Assembly (NCBI GenBank): GCA_963924555.1
Contig: OZ004587.1
Span: 620,001-684,000 of the forward strand
DNA length: 64,000 nt
Origin: Crambe crambe
Lineage: Eukaryota; Porifera; Demospongiae; Poecilosclerida; Crambeidae
Direction: 5' to 3'
Shown here: one piece after another, positions 1-12,500 of the stretch
Numbering within the stretch: position 1 is the stretch's first letter
How the letters are laid out: every line of letters begins with the position of its first letter
Made by a program: the position numbers and the translations under genes
Notes under the pieces: generated by a model
The model's input: only the letters and a program-made list of their open reading frames with translations
The model's database searches: none
What the model was told of the DNA's origin: nothing

Positions 1-374
1 AGCTTGTTAGCAAGCTGAAAAACAACTATTTCAGTTATACGTATTAAGAACATGATGTCATAGTCCATCATTTTATAGCCCCACCTTCTGAATATTGAAG
101 GCAAACAGTTGACAAACAGTTGAACAAGTTCTTTTGCAATTGCTTCTAGAATTACCTGGGTAATAGGATCACTGGTTCTTAGGGCTATTGCTTCAGGATA
201 GTTTGTGTGTCCCTAATCACATTGGGGTATGTGTAGCTAGTCATTTCAGATCAAGTAATGACAGTTTTGGAGATTAGCCATGGAGTTTGTTCAATACACA
301 AATAATATTACAAAAAGGTAAACTGATGATATAAACAAGTATCTTCTGTGTTATTAGTCTGGTTGTTCATAATA
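1..374. other. AT-rich stretch 3' of the KDZ gene, no gene seen
   Basis: I see no open frame, repeat or RNA-like structure here beyond AT-rich sequence. It lies downstream of the inferred KDZ stop codon and may include its 3' untranslated region and the distal end of the transposon. No terminal inverted repeat could be recognised. Confidence 0.4.
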
Positions 375-3300
375 TTATTGTACACCTTCATCACGACCCA
401 CTGCAGCCACTATATCGTCAACTGTTTCTTTCTAAAAGAGTAGATAGCTGAATGAAATAAAGCAGTATTGCAACTGTTATACACACCTTTTCATATAAAC
501 GCCACTGATCTAATTGGTATCTTTGAATAGCCCTAGCTTTCAATATCTCAGATATGTCCTCCCTGGCATTATCTTCATCAGAATCTGAGGTATGTGCCTT
601 TATGTATGTAAGCACGGACACACGAACACAAACATCACAGTTACTCATAGTATGTGTCATCAACCCAGTCAATATTAACACACCTGTACAATGTAGTCCT
701 CATTAGTTTCACTAAATAAGCCCTCTGAAGTCTCCATTTCCTATTGATTGAATAGGCATATTTATACCACTCGTCAGACCAGCCTCTCCAATACTCACAT
801 CACTCATCAGACTAGCTTCTCCAATATCGTCCTCATTTACATCACTTGTCACTGTTGCCAGACTAGCCTCTCCAATACTGTCCTCATTTACATCACTCAT
901 CACACCAGCCTCTCCAATACTCACATCACTCATCAGACTAGCTTCTCCAATATCGTCCTCATTTACATCACTTGTCACTGTTGCCAGACTAGCCTCTCCA
1001 ATACTGTCCTCATTTACATCACTCATCACACCAGCCTCTCCAATATTTACATCACTCATCAGACTAGCTTCTCCAATATCATCACTCGTCAAGATCTCCA
1101 TATCTATCTGAACAGGGAAACATGACACTTAGCAGACAATTCATAGTAACATACCTAGATCCTGGTTGAATGGGTCCTCTGAGGTCAGCTGAAGGAGTAA
1201 TTATCCTAATAATTACCTCACATAGCTAAACACAATAACATACTTCTCCGGTTACGTGCACTTGTTCCAAACAAGCTTCCAATAGCTGATCTGGGATGAG
1301 TGGTATATCAAGTATCATAGGCCCCAAAAACTCAGTAAATTTATTGCAATATAAAAGGTAATTCACTGATTTCTTGACCAAGAGCTGTTTGCATAAACAG
1401 ATGGCACCTTTTTTCATACTATCCTTATTTGATTGTATGTAGTCAAGCACAATTTGGACTTCTGCTAGAGAATTGCTAATAGTCCTCTTCATTTCCTCTT
1501 TCAACATTTCTATTTCTTCCTTTGCTCTCTCTTGTAAATGCCATGCATCAATCAGTTGGTTTCTCAAACTTGCTGGAATATCACTTGTGGATGCCTGATT
1601 GAACCATATGACATCTCTTGAACACACCTCATTCATGGTTATCACCCTGGGATGTTTGTTCCATTCATGTTCATTGTATTTTTCAACCAAGGCTTTCAGG
1701 CTGCCAGTAATAGATGTTATTTGCTTGCTGATTTTCTGGCTTAATTCATGGCCACCTATGTATGTACAAAAACGGCTTCGAATCAATAAGATTACAACAT
1801 AAACCTTGTTCTTACTGGCATATTTAGCTTTGACATCAAGTAAGAAAAATCTCTCCTGTGATTTAGTGGAAATTCTTTGCATCATTTGTGTCTGCTTGAT
1901 TCTATTGGACATCTCCCGGACTGTCTTGTATTCAGTAGATGCATCTGTCCATCGCCTGATCTTATGCTGTCTTTCAAAGTTCAGCATGCTTTTTTCAATT
2001 CTGTAAAGGAAAATCATTAGGTATTACATCCAGACGCTATGGTGTCATGAAATATTATTACGCATTAAGTTGCAAAATTAGTTCAGGGATGTTGTTACAA
2101 GTGGGTTCCTGCAGATCACATCTAGAATACACAAAATAACATTAAAATTAAAGGAATCTTGCATGTGGTGGTCAAACCTTGTTTTAATCTGGATCTCAAC
2201 TAAATCACAATATTCAATCTTCCATTTTGGTAATTTGATGAGATTTGCTACAATATATTAATGATTAAAGGCATTCCATAATTGATTGAATTTACACTGA
2301 GGTGAGAATGACTTCTCTCTCTCACTGCACCACTGGGATATAACATCATTTGTAACTTCAGTAGTATTAGCTGTTATAATAATAATTGAGCACTTGGGTA
2401 AATTACGATAAAGTTCATACCAGGCAGTGAGGATAACAAAAAAAGCACTTGTTTTTTGGAATCTTCCAGTACTGAATGTCCTCTGTGCATTCGTGAAGTT
2501 AGAAGAGTGGCTACAATAATAATACAGTTACTATGTAAGCAGCAGTGCAGTAAGAAAACTATGAATGAAGCCATTTAAAATATTTTATCATAGAGGTGGT
2601 CTTTATTATAGAGGTTGTCAGCTTAAATAGAGGTTAGTAAATACAAATAATACCAAGTTTGAGGTTTGCTTCCCTTCCAAGATGGAGTAGTATATCAGTT
2701 AACACATCTATACGATGACTAGGTCTCATCTCCTTGGTCATTCTTGAGTAGCGCCTGAGTTTTGACCACAACCTTTCTACTACCTCTCCATCAGTCAGGC
2801 CAAAACCTGTTTGTTTTCTTGGACTATACATAATCTGAAGGGATGAATAGCATGCTAATTATTGGGGGGGGGGGGGGGGGGGGGGGAAGGAAAAAGGAAA
2901 GAAAGTTACCTGACACTTGGCCTGATGTCCATAGACATGAAATATAGGTATAGCCAGTTGTACATTACTCAAAAGTTCACCATTACCACTTGCCTATAAT
3001 AAATATAGCAAAGCTGAAATAACTAGCTTAGCATGATTAAACTACAGGCTTACATGGAGATGTTTCTTAAGCATACATGCAATGTCATACAATAGATGTA
3101 TTCGCATTCTTTCATTCTGTTCCTTCATTTCTTTCAACATCCAAACAGAGTAGGCCAGTCTAAATCACATGATGTATTATTTTTTTTATCATTGGAGTTT
3201 GAAATTTGTTCACCTCTCTCCATGCTTCAGGTTGATGAATCTTTTTGGGAACTCATGTCTACATGCACGACCAAAAATAGCAGTTTCATCAAGTGCTGAA

Positions 3301-4881
3301 TATCGTCCTGATGATTTCAGTGGGTGTCCAGCAAGAAATCGATTGCATCCCTATATATGAAGTGTACACAATTTATAAAAAAATATTATAGGCCATTAGT
3401 TCAAATTCACAGAATCAGAGGAGTTGTGTTTATAGGTTGAAATAAATCGATCGACAGCTGTTTGATTACCAAACATCAAATTCCCATGAAGGGGTTCACG
3501 AACACTTTTACCAGAACTTTTCTTCCTTGACAATCCAAACATGGCATCAAATGACTCAAACAAATCTCCTTCTTCCTAAAGAGACTTCTTTATTCTATAT
3601 CTGACCAAACAGATGATTATATATCTTACACTTGGACAAGCAAGACATGTATTTCCTCTGGGAAAGGAGGGGCAAAACTCTGTCAAGTACCTTTTCCTGT
3701 ACTTAAAATATCTAACAGATTCAGAAATATGATAATCAGGCACATTATTAATATACCTACCTACCTGTACTCTTCAAATGAATCAATTATAGCTGGATAC
3801 ACTTTGGAATCCGGTATAAAATAGTAAAACTAGGATATAGAATAAGTATTATACATAATCACCTGGGATTGGGATAAAATAGAATACCATGGCCTCCTCA
3901 GTTTAAGTGCGTGAACAAAATCCTTCACTGCCACCTGACACTCAAGTAAAAGTGCCTCTAACCAATCTAGAAGATCAAAATGGAAGGCTTGTATGGGGGA
4001 TGATGGAGTTGCTGGCCACAGATTATAGCGAATAAGAGTGACAGCTTCTGGTTCACAGTGGCAAAATACCACAGACAAATTATGCTGGTTTCCTTTTTAA
4101 AAAATTAAACTTAAATAACATTGATAACAGAATAATTTGACTTACCAAAGCCATCCAAGCAAGCTAATGATTTCAGATATTTGCCTGAACAGTTATGGTC
4201 ACTACGGGATAGCTGTTGGTGTATCTTGTATGGCATGAACAAACCATCCTAAATTTCATTAGTCATAATTATACATTATTATTAAATTATAGCCACACCT
4301 TCCATACTTCCAATAGATGATAGATGTTCATGTACTGGTGATTTTTCACTGCACATTGATGGCAAAAGTGGGAGTAGGGTCCACAGGATTGACAGCGGAC
4401 AAGAGCAGGCATTCCACAATAACATTTCCATTCATGTGGTGGAGCACAGTTCTCAACATGTGCCATAAATAGTGCTGAATAAAATACAGATGGTGGGATC
4501 AGCCCATGCAACACTGGTTTAAAGCAACATACAATCTCTGAGTTTCTTCCATGAGTCTGATAGTGCATGTTGTCTTGACTCATAGGACTGACGTGGTCGT
4601 ACACATTCAGGCTGAATATCACACTCCCGACCACCTCCAATATCATCATACAAATCAACTTGGGGAGGCTGTTGTGTGTGAGGGAAATGCTCACCATCAT
4701 CAATGTTGTTTCCAGCTGCTGGAAACTCAGAGCTTACCACTTTTGATCTGCCTGTCAGTGAATCAGAGATAATATTTTTTGCCTTGATAGTGGTTCGCTT
4801 CCTACGCCTAAACCCTTTCCCTTTTGAGTAGTGATTGAGTAAGGAAGCTGCATACATAGGGATGACTATAAGTGTGACCAA
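375..4881 (-). CDS. KDZ-superfamily (Kyakuja-Dileera-Zisupton) DNA transposase, multi-exon
   Basis: This is a cut-and-paste DNA transposase expected to act in the nucleus. Exons traced on the minus strand: from about 4874 to 4533, 4299-4474, 4146-4248, 3863-4092, 3765-3829, 3630-3696, 3411-3575, 3214-3350, 3054-3159, 2910-2993, 2654-2834, 2421-2482, then shorter exons (about 2290-2350, 2062-2122), 1816-2000, 1244-1755, 768-1107, 487-584 and 375-431. Phases agree from 4533 to 2421 and from 1244 to the TAA at 375-377. Family landmarks in order are: a basic N-terminus (GKGFRRRK); a cysteine cluster (WKCYCGMP, CQSCGPYSHFCHQC); PEAVTLIRYNLWPATP; TCLACPS followed by SFDAMFGLSRKK with a candidate catalytic Asp; FISTYKHNSS; GCNRFLAGHPLKSSGRYSA; LYDIACMLKKHL; FHVYGHQAKCQ; and GFGLTDGEVVERLWSKLRRY with SRMTKEMRPSHR. 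A charged helical C-terminal region and an acidic repeated tail follow. No stop interrupts the conserved exons, so the copy may be recent. The exact start codon and the joints between 2421 and 2000 are unresolved. Confidence 0.85.
768..1107 (-). repeat. 126-bp (42-residue) in-frame tandem repeat in the KDZ tail exon
   Basis: A unit of about 126 bp (for example starting near 789 and again near 915, with a partial third copy to about 1100) repeats in frame inside one open exon. The peptide alternates blocks such as DSIGEASLATVTSDVNED and IGEAGVMSDVNED, rich in Asp, Glu, Ser and Gly. The exon runs phase 0 to phase 1 and joins 487-584 in frame, so the repeat is likely translated as an acidic disordered tail. 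A possible small exon at 684-740 does not fit the phase and is left out. Confidence 0.7.
2864..2886. repeat. Homopolymer run of 23 G inside a short KDZ intron
   Basis: This is an uninterrupted G run on the plus strand. On the coding strand it is a C23 tract in the middle of a 75-bp intron (2835-2909), between the exon ending AKCQ and the exon encoding GFGLTDGE. The run length is likely unstable and could be a sequencing or assembly estimate. Confidence 0.9.
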
Positions 4882-5098
4882 TAACTGATTTAAAGGCTAG
4901 GTAATAAAATATCAAAGAGTAGATTATTACAAGATACTTACCCACGAATAAACAGTCACTTTAGTCACTGAAAAATAGGAAGACTCACCGTCAGCAGAAC
5001 ACAGAACGATGCACTCGCCACGTGGGTGGGTGGGCGTAACGCACGGTAGCTTTGGGGCGCGCATGCGATCTGCGGTGCATTGAGATTGTATTAGTCAT

Positions 5099-6229
5099 AC
5101 CATAGATATACTAGACTACGTACACAGGATTGGAAACAGGGCATGCGCGCGTAGAATTTATAGACCATCCGTGTAGGTACCTGGCGAACAGAGAAATCTT
5201 ACACAAAATAAGAAAGAGGATGAAAGGCAAGGTATTTAGCGCAGCAATAATTATGATTATAAGTGAAAAGGCTCAATGACCTATAGCTCTAGTAGTTTAT
5301 CATATCAGTTTAGTCTATTTACTGTTGCTATGGAAGAAAAACGTGGAAACAGGTGACTGAAAAGTTTTGTGGCACTCCTACTACTAAAATAGAAGTCTAG
5401 CTGCCTTACTTTTGGTATAAAATGAAAGATACTAGTTGACCATACGTACTCAAGTAGTTTTAATTTTGTGCAGGGCTGGAGATGGCATGCCATTTGCCAT
5501 TGATGGTTTAAGAAGCCATTTCACTCTATGTTGTTGTTCTTATATGAGGAGATGAGATACCTTCTTGTATCAGGGGCAGGAAAGGATACACTGGGGCAGC
5601 TTTACTCTTCATCTTGATCCCTCAAAACAAGTATATCACAACAAATCTCTCGATGAATTGGATGTTCAGCAGTGCACTATCAGTACTTGTTATTATCATT
5701 TTTTATTATAATATGAAAGGAAATATGTGTAAAGTGACAGTATTAGTTGTTACATTATAGTATCCTTCTTTACTATAGCTTTTCTTGACAGCCAGCCATG
5801 GGTAATCTGAAGAAACAGTAACATCGACATGATTTTTTTACAGGCACCTCTAAAAAGTACATATGTACATATAAATGATCACTACCTAACAGATTAGTGG
5901 GGGAAAAGAGACTATACTTTTAATATCCAAGCTCCAGAGCTCCACAAAGTCGAACTACCATTGTTACTCGCAATTATACCCTCTAACACTTGAGAAACCA
6001 GCCTTTTTAAGAACTATGCTTGTTTAGCACTATACTAGCCCACTCTTTGCATTCTTTGAACTTACCAATTGGCTATAGTTTAGCAGAAATTTGGCACACT
6101 ACTTCTCCTCCCCTGTTTGTTTGGGGCAATTTAGCACGAACAGCTGCCTACACGGATTGTCAGTATTGTCGTTATGGGCGCACGTGACCTGTTTCCAATC
6201 CTGTGTACGTAGTCTAGTATATCTATGGT
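5099..6229. mobile_element. Non-autonomous element with perfect 42-bp terminal inverted repeats
   Basis: Bases 5099-5140 are the exact reverse complement of 6188-6229. Similarity continues inwards imperfectly (near 5165-5185 and 6145-6170). The interior of about 1 kb has no convincing coding exon. A terminal-inverted-repeat transposon of unknown superfamily is the simplest reading. It could also be related to the KDZ element just to its left. I could not define a clear target-site duplication. Confidence 0.55.
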
Positions 6230-6317
6230 CATACACAGGTGCTGATAAATCCTTGCTGCGTATTTACATAAAAGCTGATAACTCCCTTCTATAGATTGCG
6301 TGATAATACGCGAACCG

Positions 6318-9300
6318 GGTGACTACCAATATACTAATAGCGGGTGCAAGATGTAGTGCAGAGGATATTTGGATGGTGTGCTGGATTCTGGTGGCTGCAG
6401 CAGAGCTTGCTGATATGAGAGCTCAGTATATTCCTCCCCAAATAGATTGAAGTTACATAGCCCACTTTCCACAACCACCTCTCTTTAACTAAAATCATTT
6501 ATTCTTTTTTAACTGCATGGACGGCTGTCACACACCCTGACAGACCGACAATACAACTCAACATTTTCATTCCTTTTCATTGTGCAAGTCATGATGTAAT
6601 AAAGTATTGTGAAGCATTAAAAAAAAAAAAATAGCTAGCATGGCAGTCCTTGAGAGGAGAGGAAGCAGTGGATCTCAGTCTGGCTTGTGCATCATGTGAC
6701 CATCAATAGCATATGTCATCCATGCAACATCATCTTCAGAAGACTGACAGTGAACCAAACAGGAAGGGTACTTTGTGCCAACTAAGCGGCCAATCTTGAT
6801 CATACATAGCTACTTTAGAGAGACATGATATCAAGCTGACACGACCACTTGATTTGGACTGGCTTGGACAGCAAGTTAGCAAGGATTGGATTTATTAATT
6901 GACATGCAAGGTCTTCCACAAATCTGCACACAACTACTTTCTCTGCTGAAGGATCTCATTTGATATGGCCTTAGGCAATCAGTCTGAAACTTATTCAGTT
7001 TACACTAAGACGCGCGCGTTAATTACGTGTCACTTCCTGTCTAGTGGCTTGAACTAGGTCAATGGAGTGGAATTTGACTTTTAACATTACTGTATTTTAC
7101 CTGTGATATCTCAGAAATGCTTTCAGCTAGCGCTTTCATTTTTTGATACTTACTAAATGAAAGGTTGGTGATCATTCTCTTTACCTTTAATTCAGCAAAA
7201 ACTCAGTGCCCTCTCTGATGTGGCAGGGCTAACTAGTGAGATTTCAGCACGGGTACCTATCTTCAGTACACCGGACATCTCGATGGAAAATGGATTGGGC
7301 CTTTGATACTTTGCATGTGGATAGCCAACAGTATGAACTATATAATCATGCAAAAAACTTAAGTCTAGCTTGAAAACACACCGAACTGCAGGACAATGAA
7401 ATGTCACAAAAAATCAGTGACACAGCAAACTTTCTACTGATAAAAGGTTTGTGAGACTTGAATGGAGGCTTAACTAGCCCTTTCTTTATAGTGTGGAGCA
7501 ATCAGACTGTTTGTATGTTAAACCAATAAAAAGTTATACAAGTTTTTATTGGCACTACTTTTCCAACTTTCTCCAAACTGGTCAACTTTAGTGCACCGGA
7601 CATCTCGATGCAAATGGTCTGTTCCCAAAATTTTAAGTTGCTCTCTGATCCACACAGTTCGAACTTTAACATGACATGATAAGATATGCACAAAACCTTG
7701 TCATAAATGAAATATGACTGTTGAAAAGTATAGAAAATATCTGGTTTACAGCTTCAGACCCACTGTTGCGATGTCATCAAAACGTCAGGTGTAATTTGAT
7801 ACGTGGTTTGTGGCTACAGCTCAACAGAACAGGTGGTGATTAAAAAAACATGTCCCAGTCTTTACATCACGTGAAGTCTTATGAAACGTCATCTAGTGGT
7901 CTGTAGTGTGGTTTATCCTGACATTCCACAATCAGGTACTTAACGCATCTCAGTGTAAACAGATTGGGACGTAACGACATCTCTGCAGCACTCTGGGGTG
8001 GAATAATAGCAATAGAGTAGTTAGGGCCTGCACATCATGGAGGGAGAAGTCGAGACAACTTACTATCATGTACACCAGGAGACAAAGACAGTCACGTAGG
8101 AAATGTCAGACCTACATTCCTTTTGATGCTTTAAAGCTTAGCTATGCAGCTTCCGTGAATGGAGTAGATGGGCGAATAGCCAATGTGCATGGATTTATAA
8201 GGAGAACAAGAAATACACATGCATAATTGTTGCTTAGTTAACTAGCTATATGCAGTTACCATGGCTACAAGGGGAGATGAAGTGGGCAGTCCATAATGTT
8301 CGTAACTAGGTATGCTGTGATTTATCCCTTGAATCATGTCAAAGACATCTACTACATCTGTCTGTTTAATTAAAGGGACATCCTGATTGTAAAACCATTG
8401 TCATACCAGACTACTATGTTCGACATTAGTGTCATCAGTAGCTAGTGCTTATTCTCAGGATGGGAAAGGAACGAACAGTCAGTCAGGGGAGAGACATAAT
8501 GTTGCTAATTGCCTTTAGCTCTTGCCTTCAGCCAAATGACGTGATGTGTGGGCAACTGTCAAATAGATAATTGACTTCTTGCGTGGGTGCACGAACCTCC
8601 AACCTCTGTATTTGCATGTGGTCCCTTTTAATAAAGATGATCAGAGGTCATGGACAAGCATGCATCCAGCATCCATGGAAATGAACAACATGCAAGAATT
8701 CTTCTTGTGTGGGTGCTACATAACTACGTAAGCTTCCAGAATGTGATTGACTTTGCTGAATTGGTTTTCTACTGTTTGTCAGGAGATAATGTGGCCAAAC
8801 TAGTTTGACGATGTAGTTTAAGAGTACATTTTTTTCTGAAAGAAAGCCATTAGAGCATCATGTCTAATCACGGGGCATTCTGGATGATGATAATGTACGA
8901 ATAAAACTCACTTGATGTGAAAAAAAATAGAAAATGGTGCGTGCCAGAAAGCCTCTCACAGTTATTCTCGCAATAGATTAAGGTGACTTTATCATGTTGA
9001 AGTAGAATGTGAAGGATTTAGTGAACATTGTGTAGTTAGAAGACTGTGTAATTATAGTGTGTGGAATTGATTCTCGTGGTTTGTGGTCAGTTAATATAAT
9101 TATTGGTCTTGTGGTTGTTTTGGTGACCGTATTAGCGATTCTCAGTGTGTGATTGTTTACGATAAATTGATAAATTATTGTTCTAGCGAGAGATCCTCCA
9201 CATAAAAGGAAAATACATCATCTTCTCATCCTAAAGCCCAATAGAGTACAACTTTGTCATCAAGTCACCATGGAGATGTCATAACCGCATGGTAGCCAGT

Positions 9301-9541
9301 ACCATTCATTTCACTCTTCCCAATAGAAAAATATTTAATAGTCCAAAAAAGTTCTTGTCACAAAAATAAAATGAATAACTTAAAATTACCAATTACATAA
9401 TTATTACGAACAATACAGAAATTGTGTTAGCATGAAGTGTAGAAAAAGCTACAGCATAATTTGAAGATAATTCTAGTGACCAAATGAAAGTGTCGAGTGA
9501 GGGAAAGCAGAAATGAACACAAGACAATAGTGAGGGAAGTG
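6318..9541. other. Left flank of duplicated cassette A (non-coding)
   Basis: From the motif ACCAATATACTAATAGCGGG at about 6335 onward, this sequence matches the flanks at about 25555 and 59505. No exon is supported. Compared with copies B and C it has a 967-bp insertion (6996-7962), and near 8230 it lacks the stretch that is present at about 26315-26690 and 60450-60800. The last 450 bases before the ankyrin stop codon are strongly conserved among the three copies. Confidence 0.7.
6996..7962. mobile_element. 967-bp TIR element inserted only in cassette A
   Basis: The ends are imperfect inverted repeats: CAGTTTACACTAAGACGCG on the left and, read inwards from the right, CTGTTTACACTGAGATGCG. ATT occurs immediately on both sides (6993-6995 and 7963-7965), which suggests a 3-bp target duplication. 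Copies B (about 26035) and C (about 60165) have the uninterrupted target. The interior repeats the phrase CCGGACATCTCGATG twice and has no transposase. A 3-bp duplication fits PIF/Harbinger-like elements, but the superfamily is not established. Confidence 0.7.
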
Positions 9542-12500
9542 TCATTGTTTAGTGAGTAAGTATTCCACCACCTCACTGTGACCCTTCTCTAGGGCCAACT
9601 GGAGTGGTGTCTCGTTGAACTTGTTCTTGACGGTTGGGGGGCAATGGATGTGTTCAATTAGATGCTTGACGACCGCGAGATGACCATTTCTTGATGCATG
9701 ATGGAGCGGAGTGTCTCCATTCACATCTTGATACATCGAGTTGCATCCCTTGTTTTGGGTTAAGTAGTTTACGATGGAGAGGTGTCCTTTCTTAGCTGCC
9801 ATGTGAAGAGGTGTGACATTATCGTCATCCAGACTGTTGGGGTCACAGCCATGCCTCTGAACCAAGTTGATGACGAGGTGGAGGTAACCCTCTTGAGAAG
9901 CATGATGGAGTGGTCGTCTTCCTCGCCAACCTGGAACATTAGGACTGCAATGCATGAGATTTATTAAATAGTCTACTACATCACTATGTCCTTGATGGGC
10001 TGCAAGGTGAAGTGGTGTGATGTTATCATTGTTCGTACTGAGTGGATGACACTTTCTCTCTTCACATAAATACTTGACAGTAGATAAGTGTCCGTTCTTT
10101 GCAGCGAGATGTAGGGGGGTGGCTTGATGGTTGTCTCTACTGGCAGGGTGACAGCCACACTCCATTATGAAGAACTTGACAATGGACAAGTGACCCTCCT
10201 GGGCAGCATCAAAAAGAGGTCCTCTACCATCACTTACAAGATTGGGGTCACATCGACAGTCTTTGATGAGATACTTTACGATATCGATGTGCCCATTGAG
10301 AGATGCTAAGTGGATGGGAGTGGTATGGTGTGAGGTGGAGTCTGAAAATATGTCCTGAATGGACATGTACTGAAGCATCTTCTCCATCAAATACTTCACA
10401 ATTTTTAAATTTCCACCTTGGCAGGCTCTATGTAGAGATGAGTAGCCATATTCATCCTGGTGGAGTGGATCCATTTGATGATTTTCTACCAAATACTTGA
10501 CTGTCGAGAGATGCCCTGCTTGAGCTGCTCTGTGGAGAGGTGTAGTTCCAAGCTGACCTGAAGGTGCAGGGTTGCATTGAACTTGGTCGATGAGGTACTT
10601 GAGCACCTCCAGTCTGCCGTAGTCGGCTGCAACGTGCAGTACTGTATCACCATTCCTGTCCTCAGTCAAGGGATTGAGCCCCTCTGTGACGAGACGCTTG
10701 ACTTGTTGTAGGTTTCCTTCTTGGGCTGCACGGTGTAGTTGTGGATTGTGCTCTGTTGCGGCGTGTGCTTGGTCTAACATGTCGAGACGTGGGTCGTCGA
10801 AGTCTCTCCCTCTGTTGTCCTGTGACGTGAGGGAAGGAAAATGTGACTGTAGTAATAATAATTGTGGTTTTCAGTTGACCACGCCCACTTCCGATCGACC
10901 ACGCCCACTTCCGATTGACCACGCCCGTTTTGGGTGACCACGGCCACTTTCAATTCAAAACACCCACGCTCATTAATGAAAGGAAAAAAAAATTATGCTA
11001 AATAAAAAGGCCATGCTGTACTTTAACAGTTTCTGTCAACAAAAATCAAAATAATGCTGCCTTCAATAATAATCCCTACATCACTGCTTCCCACCAAGCT
11101 GCTTTGAACGAGCATTTTCTATTCCAACCAACAAATCTGAGTTTAAAAGTGTGGATGTTATACCAAGGATAAAATGACTCCATCAACCCTGCAAGACCTT
11201 TCATCTGCAAGTCAATCGTCTTCTGGAAATTCTACAGTCTGTTTTCATTTGACATTCCCCTCTACCCTTCAATCAAACAGATGCTCAGGTAAGAAAATAG
11301 TACAGTCATCTCTTTTCCCTTTCAGTATAGAGAAACATTTTTTTATAGTATAATACCACTCTCACTATACTGACGTATTCCAATTACTGCCAGATACATT
11401 ATTAACCATATAATTATACCCTTCAAATTTTCTTTGGATATTATGTAGGACCTATTAGCAACCCACAAAATTATTCTCTACGAGATCCTCCTCTGGTTTC
11501 TAACTCTTTAGCTGCAATGTATGGCAGCTTAACACAAGATCCTCCTCAATTTCTAGTTCTTTACATGAACATTTATTGGCTTCTCCTTCGCCTTCCAATC
11601 ATAGCACCCCACTATTACAAGAACATCCGGTGAGCTCTTCACATCCATCACAACCCATCCTCAGATATCTCCCACACTGGTGAGCTCTCCACCCACGGTT
11701 GCTTCTTCTTCAGGTCCAACCCTTTCTCAGATATCTCTCACACTGGCTTCTTCAGTGAGCTCTTTACATCCAACCCTTCCTCAGATATCTCCCACACTGG
11801 CTTCTCCTATAGTAAACCCGTTAGTGCCCGCTGGGTTAATCCCAGAGGACCTCTCTGATATTCTTGCTGCCCCACTAGAGGATGCAGCTATTTCAAAGAA
11901 ATGTACTAAAAGATTTACAGGAGTTAGAGCTCTAACTGCAGATGACTTTTCTGAAATGCTGTTGGAAGAGAGAAAGAAAAAAAAAGAAGAGGCTGAAAAA
12001 TTGAAGGAAAGAAGAAAGGGAACGTAAGAAAAAAGAAAGGGAAGAGAAGAAAGAAAAGGAGGCAAAGAAGAAAGAAAGGAAGCAGAGAGAGAAAAGAACG
12101 CAAAACGCAAACGGAGCACTCTGTGACAAGGCTGTTGTGTAGTGATGATGAAGACCCTCCACCTATACAAAGTCCTTCTACATCTCACATGACATCTGCA
12201 AAAGATACCAGTGAGTCTGACCCGGGAGCAAACATCCGACCTAGTTGAAGTACACATCTTCCTACATGTTTTAGGGATGAAAGTGATGTGCATTGTGTCA
12301 TCGTAATGAGCCTGAAGGTCTGGCAGCAAGTATCGTCTTTTGAGTCGATCGTGACGAGTGTGGCTGCTGGGTACATAATTTTGCTCAAGCTCCATATAGC
12401 TTAACAGCCAGTGTAGTTATTACTTGTTTAATTGTTTGATCACCCTGATGAAGGCTAGAGTATTCTGGTCGAAACGTTGGTGGCTTGTTTCATAAGCTAA

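Noticed and set aside
684..740. Possible 57-bp exon (EMETSEGLFSETNEDYIVQ) in the KDZ tail
   Set aside because: It has splice-like ends but the wrong phase between 768-1107 and 487-584. Skipping it gives an uninterrupted frame.
748..1125. 125-codon plus-strand frame (Thr/Ser/Ile-rich repeats)
   Set aside because: It is antisense to the in-frame acidic repeat of the KDZ tail. The minus frame has matching splice phases and the plus frame does not.
6609..6632. Poly(A)-like run after AATAAAG (about 6598-6631) as a processed retrogene end
   Set aside because: A short A run lies in sequence shared with copy C, where it is shorter. There is no upstream coding sequence or target duplication.
9782..10500. 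Plus-strand frames of 60-70 codons opposite the ankyrin exon, also in B and C
   Set aside because: They are shadows of the conserved ankyrin coding sequence on the other strand, with no splice or start context.
11781..12395. Minus-strand Phe/Ser/Leu-rich frames opposite the pogo-like remnant (also 30365-30921)
   Set aside because: Low-complexity shadow of the Lys/Glu-rich plus-strand coding sequence.
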